Shown here piece by piece: positions 1 to 9,152 of a stretch of DNA of 64,000 nucleotides. The notes under the pieces were generated by a model, which made no database searches, had not been told where the DNA came from, and worked only from the letters and a program-made list of their open reading frames with translations. The first letter of the stretch is position 1, and each line of letters starts with the position of its first letter. This stretch comes from a candidate division FCPU426 bacterium. GTDB taxonomy: Bacteria > Oederibacteriota > Muellerivitia > Muellerivitales > DAHXKG01. A program made the translations under genes and the position numbers. The stretch is from NCBI GenBank assembly GCA_027366525.1, contig DAHXKG010000010.1, positions 7,808-71,807 on the forward strand, written 5' to 3'.

Positions 1-29
1 ATTCTGCAGAAGGGTCTATGAATACAGCT

Positions 30-1475
30 CTAGAGAATAGAGAAAAACGACTTGAGCTCTTTTTGAAGCATCTCCAGTTGTTGTGCATCCCGAGTTTCAA
101 GATAGCATCGAACCAAAGGTTCCGTGCCGGAAAAACGGATCAACAGGGTAGCTTCTTGATCTAACAAAAATCGATAGCCATCTCGAGTTTGAACTTCTCT
201 GACTTTAAGACCTGCCCATTCATGCGGTGCATGATTTTTTAATTGATCTTCAATTTGTTGCTTTTCATTGGGGCCAACCTGAATATTTATTCGGTCTTGA
301 TAATAAGGACCATATTCTTGAAAAAGTGATTGTAAAATAATTCCTAAATTTCGCCCTGCCTTAGCCACCACTTCTACCATCAATAAACATGCTAAAATCC
401 CATCTTTTTCAGGAACATGTTGATAAACGGTTAACCCGCCGGATTCTTCGCCTCCCACCAAAATTTCTTCCTGACGCATAACTTCCGCAATATATTTAAA
501 TCCCACAGGCGTCTCTCGTACCGGCAAGAAGGATTTGGCGGCAATAGCATCTAGCAAGCGTGTGGTTGAAATAGATCGAACAACACTGCCACGCCATTTT
601 CGAGTTTGGATTAAATGCTGTAATACAATAGCCAAAACCTGATTGGGTGTTAGATAGTATCCTTGTCCATCCACAATACCAAATCGATCTGCATCGCCAT
701 CATTCGCTGTAATCAAATGGGCTGGCCAACTTTTTAAAAGTTCTATCGCATCTTTTAACTGATCTTTTCCAGGCTCTGGATGAATATGTCCAAAAAAGGG
801 ATCTCGATTAGCGTGTAGCGACTTGACAATTGTACCTGACTCTTCCAAAAGTTGATCCAAATATCCCATGCCATTTCCATGCATGGAATCCACAATCACA
901 TGAAGATGAGCTTTTCGGATGGCATCAAAATCAACTAATTCACGAATACGTTTAAAATATTCGGGTTTCGGATCGATAAAAACTACGTTATCCTTTTTTA
1001 CTGCTTCTTCGTAAGATATCTCAGGAATCGAGCTTCCTGATTTCAACATATATTCAACTTCTTGCTCTAAGATTCGCGTTGTTTCTACCGGAGCAGGGCC
1101 ACCATCATGATCATTAAATTTCAATCCTTGATATTGATAGGGATTATGACTTGCCGTAAAATTTATCGAACCGGCTAATTGCCTTCGAACTACTTCGTAA
1201 GAAACAGCTGGGGTTGGTGTCCCCACTGGACAAACATAAATTGGAATATCAAATGCCGCAAGCACTTGAATCGTTGTTTTCATGAATTCTTCAGATAAAA
1301 ATCGATAATCTCCAGCTACTAAGATGCCGCGCTTATCGTTCCCATTTTTTTTCAAATAAACAGCAATGGCAGCCACAGCTATTCGCACATTGGAAAAAGT
1401 AAAAGTCTCCGCTACTATAGCTCGCCATCCAGATGTCCCAAATGTTATCGTTGCCACTCCATGTCCTCTTTCCAT
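30..1475 (-). CDS. Phosphoglucomutase/phosphomannomutase family protein
   Basis: 481 residues, an alpha-D-phosphohexomutase that moves phosphate between C6 and C1 of a hexose in the cytoplasm. Visible family signatures in order: FGTSGWR near the N-terminus, the phosphoserine loop TASHNP, the metal loop DGDADRFG, the sugar-specificity loop GGEESGG, and the C-terminal phosphate-binding loop RFSGTEP. Length is normal for the bacterial family, so it looks complete. The GEESGG loop does not let me choose firmly between glucose and mannose substrates. It stands alone, with a long gap upstream. It would feed glycogen, nucleotide-sugar or glycolytic pools alongside the phosphofructokinase encoded 3 kb away. 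Confidence 0.92.
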   Translation of the reverse strand: MERGHGVATITFGTSGWRAIVAETFTFSNVRIAVAAIAVYLKKNGNDKRGILVAGDYRFLSEEFMKTTIQVLAAFDIPIYVCPVGTPTPAVSYEVVRRQLAGSINFTASHNPYQYQGLKFNDHDGGPAPVETTRILEQEVEYMLKSGSSIPEISYEEAVKKDNVVFIDPKPEYFKRIRELVDFDAIRKAHLHVIVDSMHGNGMGYLDQLLEESGTIVKSLHANRDPFFGHIHPEPGKDQLKDAIELLKSWPAHLITANDGDADRFGIVDGQGYYLTPNQVLAIVLQHLIQTRKWRGSVVRSISTTRLLDAIAAKSFLPVRETPVGFKYIAEVMRQEEILVGGEESGGLTVYQHVPEKDGILACLLMVEVVAKAGRNLGIILQSLFQEYGPYYQDRINIQVGPNEKQQIEDQLKNHAPHEWAGLKVREVQTRDGYRFLLDQEATLLIRFSGTEPLVRCYLETRDAQQLEMLQKELKSFFSIL

Positions 1476-1944
1476 CAGTTTAAAAATTCAATTTTTATTT
1501 ATCAAAACGATTAACCTTATTCCATCGCAAACTGATCATACTATATAATTTTATTGATTAGCAAGCATCTACTTAAATCTAGATTCATGGCTGAAACATT
1601 ACTTAACAATATAAAACGATCTCTCGATTGGTTTACTTTGTATCTTTACACATTTAAAAAAGAACTTTGGTGAATTTTTTAAAGATAACGTGAGATATAT
1701 TTCTTATATTATTTTCAATCTTATTTCTTTATCCTCATTATAATATAATTCACTCCACAGTCTCGAGATCGAATCTTAAGAATCCATTAGTCATCCGTAA
1801 TTTTTATCTCTTCTTGCTTCTCATAATTCTCAACAGTTGTGTTGTTCGTTTTTTATGATTTTCGTCCTAATGCGATTCAAAAAAACCATTAGTTCTATTA
1901 ATCCTTCGCCTCTACATTTGATTTTTTTTATTAAATTAAAAATA
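1476..1944. other. Gene-free gap, AT-rich
   Basis: About 470 bases between two minus-strand genes. It is very AT-rich with stops in all frames. I see no RNA gene, repeat or clear promoter pair apart from generic AT-rich stretches that could hold the promoter of the phosphohexomutase. Confidence 0.5.
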
Positions 1945-2337
1945 TTATCCGGTTTTAATCAAGTACCACGCCATCACCAATCCAATAGCTCCCAAACCTA
2001 AAGCAATACCCACTCCTAAATAAGATGGTTTTAACTGGGCAACTTTTCCCTGTTTAAACATCTTTGCTGTATGAACGTAGTCTATAACAGCTGTCACCTG
2101 AACTATAACACCAAGTAAAACTAAAAAAGTTCCAAACCCCATCGACCAACCTGAATGAAGAACTTTCAGACTTGAAACTCGCACTTGAAGCATTCTCAAA
2201 AATAGATTAAATCGAGCTACCACAAATCCAAATCCCATCAAAGCCAATCCCGTACGAACCCAAGCTAAAAAGGTTCTTTCTTTAGCCCAAAAAATCCTAG
2301 GATCTATTGCTAAAAGCTTACTCTCTTGTTTGGACAT
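1945..2337 (-). CDS. DUF202 (YidH-like) inner-membrane protein
   Basis: 130 residues. The N-terminal ERTFLAWVRTGLALMGFGF stretch is the signature of the DUF202/YidH family, followed by two further hydrophobic segments, giving three predicted membrane spans. Members are small inner-membrane proteins of unknown function. An AAAGGA ribosome site sits six bases before the ATG. It is a single-gene unit; no partner is visible. The full family length is present. Confidence 0.85.
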   Translation of the reverse strand: MSKQESKLLAIDPRIFWAKERTFLAWVRTGLALMGFGFVVARFNLFLRMLQVRVSSLKVLHSGWSMGFGTFLVLLGVIVQVTAVIDYVHTAKMFKQGKVAQLKPSYLGVGIALGLGAIGLVMAWYLIKTG

Positions 2338-2472
2338 AAAATTCCTTTAAAATAATATAAACTAGCTCTTATCTTATCTTAATACATACAATTTCATCGA
2401 ATTTTTTCAAGTTTTTTTTAAAAAAACCGTTAGGCTATGTACTAAATCGAAATCCAAGGAAAATTTACTGTT

Positions 2473-4050
2473 GTGTTAAAACGATGGATTCTCTTACTTC
2501 TCTGCGGTTTTGAAATAAGTCTGACTACATTGGCCTTTGCACAAACCAGCACTCCGACTTTAAATGCAACTCCTCCTTGCAGTACTCCAAGCATTTTAGG
2601 CAATACATCAATCACTCTTGGAACAGGCAGTGGAAATTCAGGTTACTCTCCTGATATGCGAGCCACTTTATTTACGCTATATCAATCTGCCGTTGTTTAT
2701 AGTCTCGAAGTTTATTCTCAATCCCAAAATACGGGTCAACTCGCAGCAGCTATCTATACCGGCATCCCAGGACAAGTAGGTAGTCTCGTTGTTCAATCAG
2801 CTTCTCAGACTATTGTTTCTGGCTGGAACGTCCTTCCTGTTCCTCCAACTTCTTTATCCCCTGGAACCTATTACTTAGCCTATATGTTTTCCAGTCCCTT
2901 TTATATTACTGCTCAAGCTGGATCGACCAACTCTTTAGCTTATACCGCCAGTACTATTACCTATGGCCCTTTTGCTTCTGCCTTTACGGCTCCAGTTTCT
3001 TATGGAAATGTTCAAGATGCTATCTATGCTAATTACTGTATTGCTACTGCAACTCCAACTAATACCCTTACAGCCACTAGCACAATTACCAATACTCCTA
3101 CTGTTACCCCTTCTTTAACTCCAACTTCAACAGCCTCCTCTACTCCAACTCCAAATACTTCCATAACCGCAACCCCCTCTTTTACTTCAACACCAACTTC
3201 CACAGTTATCTTATCTCCAACCCTTACCTCGACTATGACACCGACTCTTTCCTCCACTCCCACTAGCTCTAATACTCCTATGTCAACCCCCTCCTCTACC
3301 TTGACCCCAACACCTACAGCTACTTTGACTGCTTCACCGACTTCAACCATGACCTTAACGATTACACCTGCTCTTTCACCCACTCCCACTAGCTCTAATA
3401 CTCCTTCATCAACCCCCTTCTCTACCTTGACCCCAACACTTACAGCTACTTTGACTACTTCACCAACTCCAACTTCAACCATGACCTTGACGATTACACC
3501 TGCTCTTTCACCCACTCCCGCTATCTCTAATACTCCTTCATCAACCCCCTCCTCTACCTTGACCCCAACACCTACAGCTACTTTGACTGCCTCACCGACT
3601 TTAACTTCAACCATGACATTGACAATTACGCCTGCTCTTTCACCAACGCCTACTAGTTTTACTACTTCTACCCCTACTTTTACTTTCACTCAAACACCCA
3701 CAGCCTCTTTTTCACTTACTCCCACTGAGACCGTTACGGCTACCCTGTTTTCATTTCATACACCCGTACCATCTCCTATTCTTTATCCAAACCCAGGCTT
3801 AGGCGGAGCACTTCATTTAAGTTATTTCTTACCCTTTTCAGCCAATCAAGTAACTATTCATCTATTCACAACTGCTTATCGAAATATTTTCCGAGCGAAT
3901 CTTCCAAGTTCACCCGGACCTCATGTATACACCGTTCTTTTGAGATCACAAGGACTTTATCTCGCGAATGGAATCTACTACATTTTATTCACAGTTCGTT
4001 CTCCGCAATGGTCTTATCACACCATTCTCAAATATATTATGCTCCAGTAA
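2473..4050 (+). CDS. Secreted Thr/Pro-repeat protein with C-terminal sorting-type domain
   Basis: 525 residues from a GTG start with AAGGA upstream. An N-terminal signal peptide (about residues 1-23, ending AFA) is followed by a beta-rich domain (about 35-190) that I cannot assign. A long linker (about 195-425) is almost entirely Thr, Pro and Ser and contains 132-base tandem repeats. The C-terminal domain (about 435-525) begins YPNP and contains FTTAYRNIF and LANGIYYI. It is plainly homologous to the end of the GH8 protein encoded at 12.9-15.2 kb. The architecture suggests an exported, surface-displayed protein whose last 90 residues act in sorting or anchoring. The N-terminal beta-domain could be a carbohydrate or surface binding module; this is inference. 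Confidence 0.8.
   Translation: MLKRWILLLLCGFEISLTTLAFAQTSTPTLNATPPCSTPSILGNTSITLGTGSGNSGYSPDMRATLFTLYQSAVVYSLEVYSQSQNTGQLAAAIYTGIPGQVGSLVVQSASQTIVSGWNVLPVPPTSLSPGTYYLAYMFSSPFYITAQAGSTNSLAYTASTITYGPFASAFTAPVSYGNVQDAIYANYCIATATPTNTLTATSTITNTPTVTPSLTPTSTASSTPTPNTSITATPSFTSTPTSTVILSPTLTSTMTPTLSSTPTSSNTPMSTPSSTLTPTPTATLTASPTSTMTLTITPALSPTPTSSNTPSSTPFSTLTPTLTATLTTSPTPTSTMTLTITPALSPTPAISNTPSSTPSSTLTPTPTATLTASPTLTSTMTLTITPALSPTPTSFTTSTPTFTFTQTPTASFSLTPTETVTATLFSFHTPVPSPILYPNPGLGGALHLSYFLPFSANQVTIHLFTTAYRNIFRANLPSSPGPHVYTVLLRSQGLYLANGIYYILFTVRSPQWSYHTILKYIMLQ
3214..3660 (+). repeat. 132-bp tandem repeats coding for the Thr/Pro linker
   Basis: The run beginning ACCATGAC recurs at 3346, 3478 and 3610, exactly 132 bases (44 codons) apart. 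A more diverged copy precedes it from about 3214. Units encode TSTMTLTITPALSPTPTS-like peptide. Copies two and three are nearly identical in DNA, pointing to recent expansion. Confidence 0.9.
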
Positions 4051-4150
4051 TATTGACCATTCGTTATAATAAACTTTAAACTTTTGGTAATTTTGCTTGA
4101 TTCCATCGATCAATTGTTTAAAAATCCAAAATTGAAAGAAGAAATAACTT

Positions 4151-5263
4151 ATGGCTCCCTTGTTTCCAATATCTCGTCACCCAAAACGTATCGGCATTCT
4201 TACCGGTGGAGGCGATTGTCCAGGCTTAAACGCAGTTATCCGAGCAGTTGTTAAAAGTGCTACCCAAAAAAAAATTCAAGTTCTTGGATTCAAAGATGGT
4301 TTTCTTGGACTTGTTCAAAATTCCACTTGTCCATTGCCCTTGGAATCTGTTTCTAATATTTTAACGCTCGGAGGAACCATACTAGGCGCTTCTAATAAAG
4401 ATGATCCCTTTCATATGCTAGAAAAAAATGCATCTGGAAAGATTCAATCACACGATCGGAGTCCTCAAGTATTAAAAAATTTAAAAAATCATGCGATTGA
4501 AGTTTTAGTCGTCTTGGGTGGTGATGGAACGATGACTATTGCTAATCATCTCCACCAAAAAGGCGTGCCCATTATCGGAATTCCTAAAACCATTGATAAC
4601 GATCTCGTAGGAACCGATCTCACTTTTGGACATGATACTGCCGTTCAGGTAGCGGCTGAAGCCATTGATCGACTTCATACCACTGCTGATTCTCATCATC
4701 GAATTATGGTTATTGAAATCATGGGACGTTATGCTGGATGGTTAGCTCTTCGTTCTGGATTAGCAAGTGGGGGAGATGCCATTTTAATTCCAGAATTTCC
4801 TTATCGCGAATCTAAAGTTTCCCAAATGATTCAATCTCGATATCAACAAGGACGTAAAAGTAGTTTAGTTGTTGTTGCTGAAGGAGCTTATCCCCAACAT
4901 GGTAAACACGTTATTGATCATCTGAATCCACTTTCTCCTGAAAAAATTCGCCTTGGTGGCATCGGTCGGCTACTCGCTAAACGATTAGAATCTCAAACCG
5001 GAATTGAAGCTCGTGCTGTTGTCTTAGGGCATGTTGTTCGTGGAGGGACACCCACCCCCCAAGATCGAATTTTAGCTACTTTGTTTGGTGTTCAAGCCGT
5101 GGAATTAATTAGCCAACGTCAATTTGGAGTTATGGTGACCTGGAAAAATGGAATGCTAGGAACTATTCCTCTTTCAAAAGTAGGCGGTCAAACTCGATTG
5201 GTTCCTAAAACACATGCCCTGATTCGCTGTGTTCGACGATTGGGGGTTTCGCTAGGAGTTTAA
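4151..5263 (+). CDS. pfkA: 6-phosphofructokinase (group III type)
   Basis: 370 residues. It phosphorylates fructose-6-phosphate to fructose-1,6-bisphosphate, the committing step of glycolysis. Seen: the nucleotide loop GGGDCPGLN (from residue 19), GGDGT (123-127), PKTIDND (from 145) and GRYAGW. In this family Gly in GGDG favours ATP, whereas Asp there marks pyrophosphate enzymes. Lys in PKTIDND is the combination known from the ATP-using group III enzymes. Substrate choice (ATP) is therefore an inference from two residues. A GAAAGAAG purine stretch precedes the ATG. It stands alone, convergent with the lipoprotein gene that follows. Confidence 0.93.
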   Translation: MAPLFPISRHPKRIGILTGGGDCPGLNAVIRAVVKSATQKKIQVLGFKDGFLGLVQNSTCPLPLESVSNILTLGGTILGASNKDDPFHMLEKNASGKIQSHDRSPQVLKNLKNHAIEVLVVLGGDGTMTIANHLHQKGVPIIGIPKTIDNDLVGTDLTFGHDTAVQVAAEAIDRLHTTADSHHRIMVIEIMGRYAGWLALRSGLASGGDAILIPEFPYRESKVSQMIQSRYQQGRKSSLVVVAEGAYPQHGKHVIDHLNPLSPEKIRLGGIGRLLAKRLESQTGIEARAVVLGHVVRGGTPTPQDRILATLFGVQAVELISQRQFGVMVTWKNGMLGTIPLSKVGGQTRLVPKTHALIRCVRRLGVSLGV

Positions 5264-5305
5264 ATCATCCTTTTGTCCATTTCCAACATCAGTTATTCAC
5301 CCACC

Positions 5306-6232
5306 TTACGGAGTGAATTTTTGAATTTCTCCACTTCCTGTTGAAGGATTATCACCGACAAAAACATTTCCACTTGGCGTAACTGCGATCCCTTGGATAT
5401 TTGTAAATTGACTTGGCCCCCCCCATTGAGTTAAAAAGGTTCCATTGGCACTAAATTCTTGGACAAGTTCATCCGTTATTCCACTTGAATTTGATCCATC
5501 TGTTACATAAACAATACCGGTTGATCCCACAGTGATACCATTAATATTGGAAAATTCACTCTGGCCTTTACCTGAAACCGTGGCTGGATCACCCCATTCT
5601 GTCATGGACACTCCCCCTGAAGTTAGCTCCTCAATCTGATTCGTTCCAGCTACATATACTGGATAAGGGGCAACAGGGCTGACGGCTACTAAATTACCCG
5701 TGAATGAAATGGAAACAGACTGACTATTTTGTACTCCTTGATCTGTATATTCAGAAAGAAAATTTCCATTGATCACATAAATATTTTCATTTGGTGCAAC
5801 TCCTACTCCTGTACCCGGTAGATTCAAAGCATTTATCGGATATCCATAAACATCAAACTGATTACACATACTATCGCCAAGATCAGAGATATAAATCAAT
5901 CCTTGTGGATCAATACCTGTTTCATTTATAAAGTTAGCAGCCGTCCAGCTAAATATCGATATAGGGTGACTGAGAACATTATGACAATCAAAAACCGCCA
6001 CTGGACTAGCTGAGCCAGTATATTCTCCAACATATAGATAATGATTCCAATAGCCCAAGCTAAGGACAGTATTTGAAATAGCCCATGACTGGTTGAACGT
6101 CGGTGGAGTAGCATTTATCGAATTAGAATTATTGTTAACGGGGATTGTCGGATTGGATTTTTTAGAACAACCCGTTAACAAAATGGCGCCCATCATCATT
6201 ATTTCCATGAGTATTGCGATATGTCTTTTCAA
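5306..6232 (-). CDS. Beta-propeller (NHL-like) lipoprotein
   Basis: 308 residues from a proposed TTG start at 6232. A GGAG lies eight bases upstream, and this start gives a clean lipoprotein signal: basic KRH, a hydrophobic core, then the lipobox LLTGC. The frame stays open further upstream to 6286, but that adds a non-signal-like tail. The mature part has a low-complexity Asn/Ser spacer and then repeated blades with GNVFVGD/GIVYVTD/GLIYISD-type strands, as in NHL/SMP-30-like propellers. It is likely anchored in the membrane facing the periplasm. The role is unknown; such propellers often bind partners or sugars. Confidence 0.75.
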   Translation of the reverse strand: MKRHIAILMEIMMMGAILLTGCSKKSNPTIPVNNNSNSINATPPTFNQSWAISNTVLSLGYWNHYLYVGEYTGSASPVAVFDCHNVLSHPISIFSWTAANFINETGIDPQGLIYISDLGDSMCNQFDVYGYPINALNLPGTGVGVAPNENIYVINGNFLSEYTDQGVQNSQSVSISFTGNLVAVSPVAPYPVYVAGTNQIEELTSGGVSMTEWGDPATVSGKGQSEFSNINGITVGSTGIVYVTDGSNSSGITDELVQEFSANGTFLTQWGGPSQFTNIQGIAVTPSGNVFVGDNPSTGSGEIQKFTP

Positions 6233-6410
6233 ATCATCCACTCCGGAATTATGATCAATATATATAACAATGATCATAATATACAATTGCGATTATAATT
6301 TCAATTTTTTTGATAATCAATATTCAGGTCATATCTAATTTGATAAATAAATGCCACACTATAAAAGCAACTTTTTATGAAATTTGATTGAGAATACCAG
6401 GAGACCTCTA

Positions 6411-6752
6411 ATGCATGAATATTCGATGGCTCAAGAAATAGTTCAAGTTGCCCTCGCTCATTGCCAAGAAAAAAAAATCAGGGCGATTTACTTACGTATT
6501 GGAGCCTTATCGGGCATTGCTTGGGAATCCCTCCAGCTTTACTTAAATTTGATTTTAGAAGAAAAAAATCTTGATTTTGTCCAGGTTTTTGAAACAGAGA
6601 TTCCACCCTCTTTTCAATGCCAATGTGGTCAATCGTATATTAGTTCATGGACCGAAGGATGTCCTTATTGCGGATCCTTTCAACGAACGATTCAAGAAGG
6701 ACTTGATTGTCAAATCGAAAGTATTGAAATAGAAGAAACGTCTTCATCATAA
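6411..6752 (+). CDS. hypA: Hydrogenase nickel insertion protein HypA
   Basis: 113 residues. HypA hands Ni to the large subunit of [NiFe] hydrogenases together with HypB. The diagnostic N-terminus MHEYSMA supplies the nickel-binding His2. Two zinc-binding pairs (CQCG and CPYCG, about residues 65-90) form the structural Zn site. The ATG at 6411 is chosen because MHEYSMA must be the N-terminus and AGGAG lies just upstream; an upstream in-frame start at 6384 would bury His2. It is separated by about 31 kb from the hydrogenase genes it presumably serves. hypB is inside the Ech cluster; hypC-F are not in the window. Confidence 0.95.
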   Translation: MHEYSMAQEIVQVALAHCQEKKIRAIYLRIGALSGIAWESLQLYLNLILEEKNLDFVQVFETEIPPSFQCQCGQSYISSWTEGCPYCGSFQRTIQEGLDCQIESIEIEETSSS

Positions 6753-6882
6753 TCTTTAATGTGTTCATTTTTTATTGAGAAAAAGTTAATTTTTTGAAAG
6801 TTCTCGTCTTTAAAAAAAACCAAAGTATAATAAAAAACCTTAATAAAAATGCAGACAGAATACTGACTTCAAGGAATTTTTC

Positions 6883-7392
6883 ATGGTCTTGGGAATTTTA
6901 GCGGATACTCAAATCCCATTCACTCCTTGCCAAATGATGGCCTTAAAAAAAGCTTTTAAAGGAGTTCAACTCATTCTTCATGCAGGGCCCTTGGGAAATC
7001 TAAAAATTTTGGATCAACTTTCAAATATCGCTCCTACCCAAGCCGTTTGTGGGAATGCAGAAAATTCGATTATCCGGTCAGAGCTTTTTATCCGTCAATC
7101 TTGGACCTTAGGTAAAGTTAAACTAGGACTGATTCATGGCTATGGAAAACCTCAAAACTTAAAATCGTGGCTTATCAAACAATTTGAAAACAATCCCGTT
7201 CAAATTATTGTCTACGGACGTAATTTCGAGCCTACAGCAAAACAACTAGGTTCCATCTATTTTTTCTCTCCCGGATCCTTTTTGGGGAACCTTCCGGAAG
7301 GGCAACATGGAAGACGCGGTCCAAGCCGTGTCGGACTTTTATTTATCCACGGAACTAAAGTCGATGGTATTCCCGGAATCGTACTTTCATAA
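6883..7392 (+). CDS. YfcE/MJ0936-like metallophosphoesterase, probable pseudoenzyme
   Basis: 169 residues with the layout of the small YfcE/MJ0936 phosphodiesterases: GILADTQ at the N-terminus, LILHAGP, QAVCGNAE, GLIHGYG, VYGRNFEP and FSPGSF. In active members these are SDTH, HAGD, GNCD, HGH and GHTH. Here His of DTH is Gln, Asp of HAGD is Pro, the second His of HGH is Tyr, and GHTH is GRNF. Most di-metal ligands are therefore gone while the fold-defining Gly and Pro-Gly-Ser positions remain. It is likely catalytically dead or altered. It is monocistronic; no partner is suggested by context. Confidence 0.75.
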   Translation: MVLGILADTQIPFTPCQMMALKKAFKGVQLILHAGPLGNLKILDQLSNIAPTQAVCGNAENSIIRSELFIRQSWTLGKVKLGLIHGYGKPQNLKSWLIKQFENNPVQIIVYGRNFEPTAKQLGSIYFFSPGSFLGNLPEGQHGRRGPSRVGLLFIHGTKVDGIPGIVLS

Positions 7393-7490
7393 TTTCTTCT
7401 GTAAAATTTTAGATTCCTTGAACTCATTCTATTCATTAAACTACCACTCTTCTCTAATTCACGTATTCCCTGAGCAACTGAACAATTAAA

Positions 7491-7715
7491 TCAAATACCC
7501 ATTATTTCAATAATCTTATGTGGTGATCGCGCGCCTTTAATAATGCGTATATTTTTAAATGAGACGTTGAAAAAATCTGCAATCCTCTCGGCCATTTCTT
7601 GATTAGCCAAACCTTGTGTTGCTTCTGCCTTTACCCAAACTTCGAACACATCAAATTGTTTTTGAACCATGCTGAATTTTTTAGAATTCGTATGCATTTT
7701 TATTTTCAAAAGCAA
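7491..7715 (-). CDS. DUF167 (YggU) family protein
   Basis: 74 residues. The pattern EVWVKAEATQGLANQEM...GARSPHKIIEI matches the DUF167/UPF0235 family (normal size about 75-100), small proteins of unknown function. The start is TTG at 7715, supported by AGGAG eight bases upstream; an ATG seven codons in has no such site. It lies convergent to the metallophosphoesterase-like gene. Confidence 0.8.
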   Translation of the reverse strand: MLLKIKMHTNSKKFSMVQKQFDVFEVWVKAEATQGLANQEMAERIADFFNVSFKNIRIIKGARSPHKIIEIMGI

Positions 7716-8002
7716 TTGATGATCTCCTAAATAAAAGCTATGAACCGGTCTTCAATACACCCTCAATTCCAGCTAGAATTATATATCTAAAATTTTTCCT
7801 ATCAATTTCATTCTTTTGCTAAACATCATCATTGGGGTAGCTAGCTTTGTGTACTCACAGACTGAAAACACCCATCTACTTTCGTTGAATTCAGAGGCAA
7901 TATGTTTGATCTTGGAAGTTTGGAATATATTACATCAATTTTCCCGGTTCTTTATTGTTTTAAAAAAACATTTCACTATTTGTTTCCAACAATAAGTTGG
8001 TA

Positions 8003-9145
8003 TTAAAAAAACAAATGGGAGGTTGCCAGAAATGCTTCCTGAGTGGAGCTATCTTGTGGACTCAATACCTCGAAATCAAACTCGGTGAGTAAATCTTGAA
8101 TAGGAAACAAGCGAAGAGATAGAACCTGTCTCAGGAGTGGTGCAGAATCCAACCCAATCAAATTGGGATCACCCGGCGATGGGTGCAAAAATTCCCGCGT
8201 ATATCTCAAATAAACATTATGACCCAGATCGGTTTCCACGCTGACATGAAATGCCCACAGAGGATACTGAATTGAGAGCAATTGTGGATTCTGATCAAAC
8301 CCGCGGTCATATTCTCCCAAGATAACGAAGCGGGAAATATGGGTCCATCCAAAAACAGAGTTAAGACTTTGCATGGGCGTCGTATTAATGGTCGAACTGG
8401 AACCTGCTTGAATATATCCCTCATTTTGGTAGTAAGACCAGCCCAACGTAAATGGCCGAAAAGTAAGCAGATCCCAAGTGGAAAAAGCCTTTAGTTTTTG
8501 CTGGGCATTCAAATTTGGGCTTGTACTGTTAATTAAATCTACACAAACCATCAAATGATGGTTGAGCCAAGTAGGAGTCATGCCCATTTCCATTCCTTCA
8601 TCTACACGTTGGTAGCTAAACCCCAGTGGAGATCGCACCAAGCTATTATCGTCCTGAAGCATCAATCCATAGGGAACCTGAAAAATCCCAACTTTTATAA
8701 ACCCCTCTTGTGGAAGCCCATGGATCAAAAGATAATTTTCTCCCAATCCCAAATTGGTAATGGTAAAAACACCTGCCAACTTGGAATTAACATGAAGATC
8801 GGCATAAAAATTCTGCCGATTAATAAAAAAATTGGATTGACCTTGATTCGCTTCGTAATTGACGTACAGGTCTGCCCCTACCGTTAAATAAGGCTGGTGT
8901 TTTTCATGTGGCGGAGTAGTTTCTCCCACAAACCCTTTCCAATGAAAAGTCTGAAGATGACTGCCATAAAACTGTCCATAGGTCGTCCGCATATAACCGC
9001 CTGTTTGATTAACATGACAGGCATCACAACTCAAACCAGTCCATGCAGAAAAATACGGCTCTGCCTGAAGCGTACTCTGTATTAAAAAAACCAGTCCACC
9101 TATTAAAAATAGGATTCGCGTTAAACGATGGTGGCTAAATTGCAC
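8003..9145 (-). CDS. Outer-membrane beta-barrel with one N-terminal heme-binding motif
   Basis: 380 residues. A signal peptide (about 1-28, ending LQA) is followed by WTGLSCDACHVNQTGG, a single CXXCH c-type heme site. The remainder is alternating aromatic/polar strands typical of a porin-like barrel, ending in SHLFF with the terminal Phe usual for outer-membrane insertion. It starts seven bases after the stop of the copper-protein gene, so the two are cotranscribed. I infer an electron-transfer function at the outer membrane, by analogy with porin-cytochrome systems. The exact family is not one I can name. Confidence 0.7.
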   Translation of the reverse strand: MQFSHHRLTRILFLIGGLVFLIQSTLQAEPYFSAWTGLSCDACHVNQTGGYMRTTYGQFYGSHLQTFHWKGFVGETTPPHEKHQPYLTVGADLYVNYEANQGQSNFFINRQNFYADLHVNSKLAGVFTITNLGLGENYLLIHGLPQEGFIKVGIFQVPYGLMLQDDNSLVRSPLGFSYQRVDEGMEMGMTPTWLNHHLMVCVDLINSTSPNLNAQQKLKAFSTWDLLTFRPFTLGWSYYQNEGYIQAGSSSTINTTPMQSLNSVFGWTHISRFVILGEYDRGFDQNPQLLSIQYPLWAFHVSVETDLGHNVYLRYTREFLHPSPGDPNLIGLDSAPLLRQVLSLRLFPIQDLLTEFDFEVLSPQDSSTQEAFLATSHLFF

Positions 9146-9152
9146 AAAATTC

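Noticed and set aside
3214-3660. Spaced repeats that might be a CRISPR array
   Set aside because: Units are contiguous and in frame, with no unique spacers, and lie in a coding linker. No cas gene is seen.
3033-3689. 218-codon open frame opposite the Thr/Pro repeats (VGVGERAGVIVKVMVEV-like)
   Set aside because: Shadow of the repeat DNA; Thr/Pro codons read backwards give Val/Gly. No start site or family.
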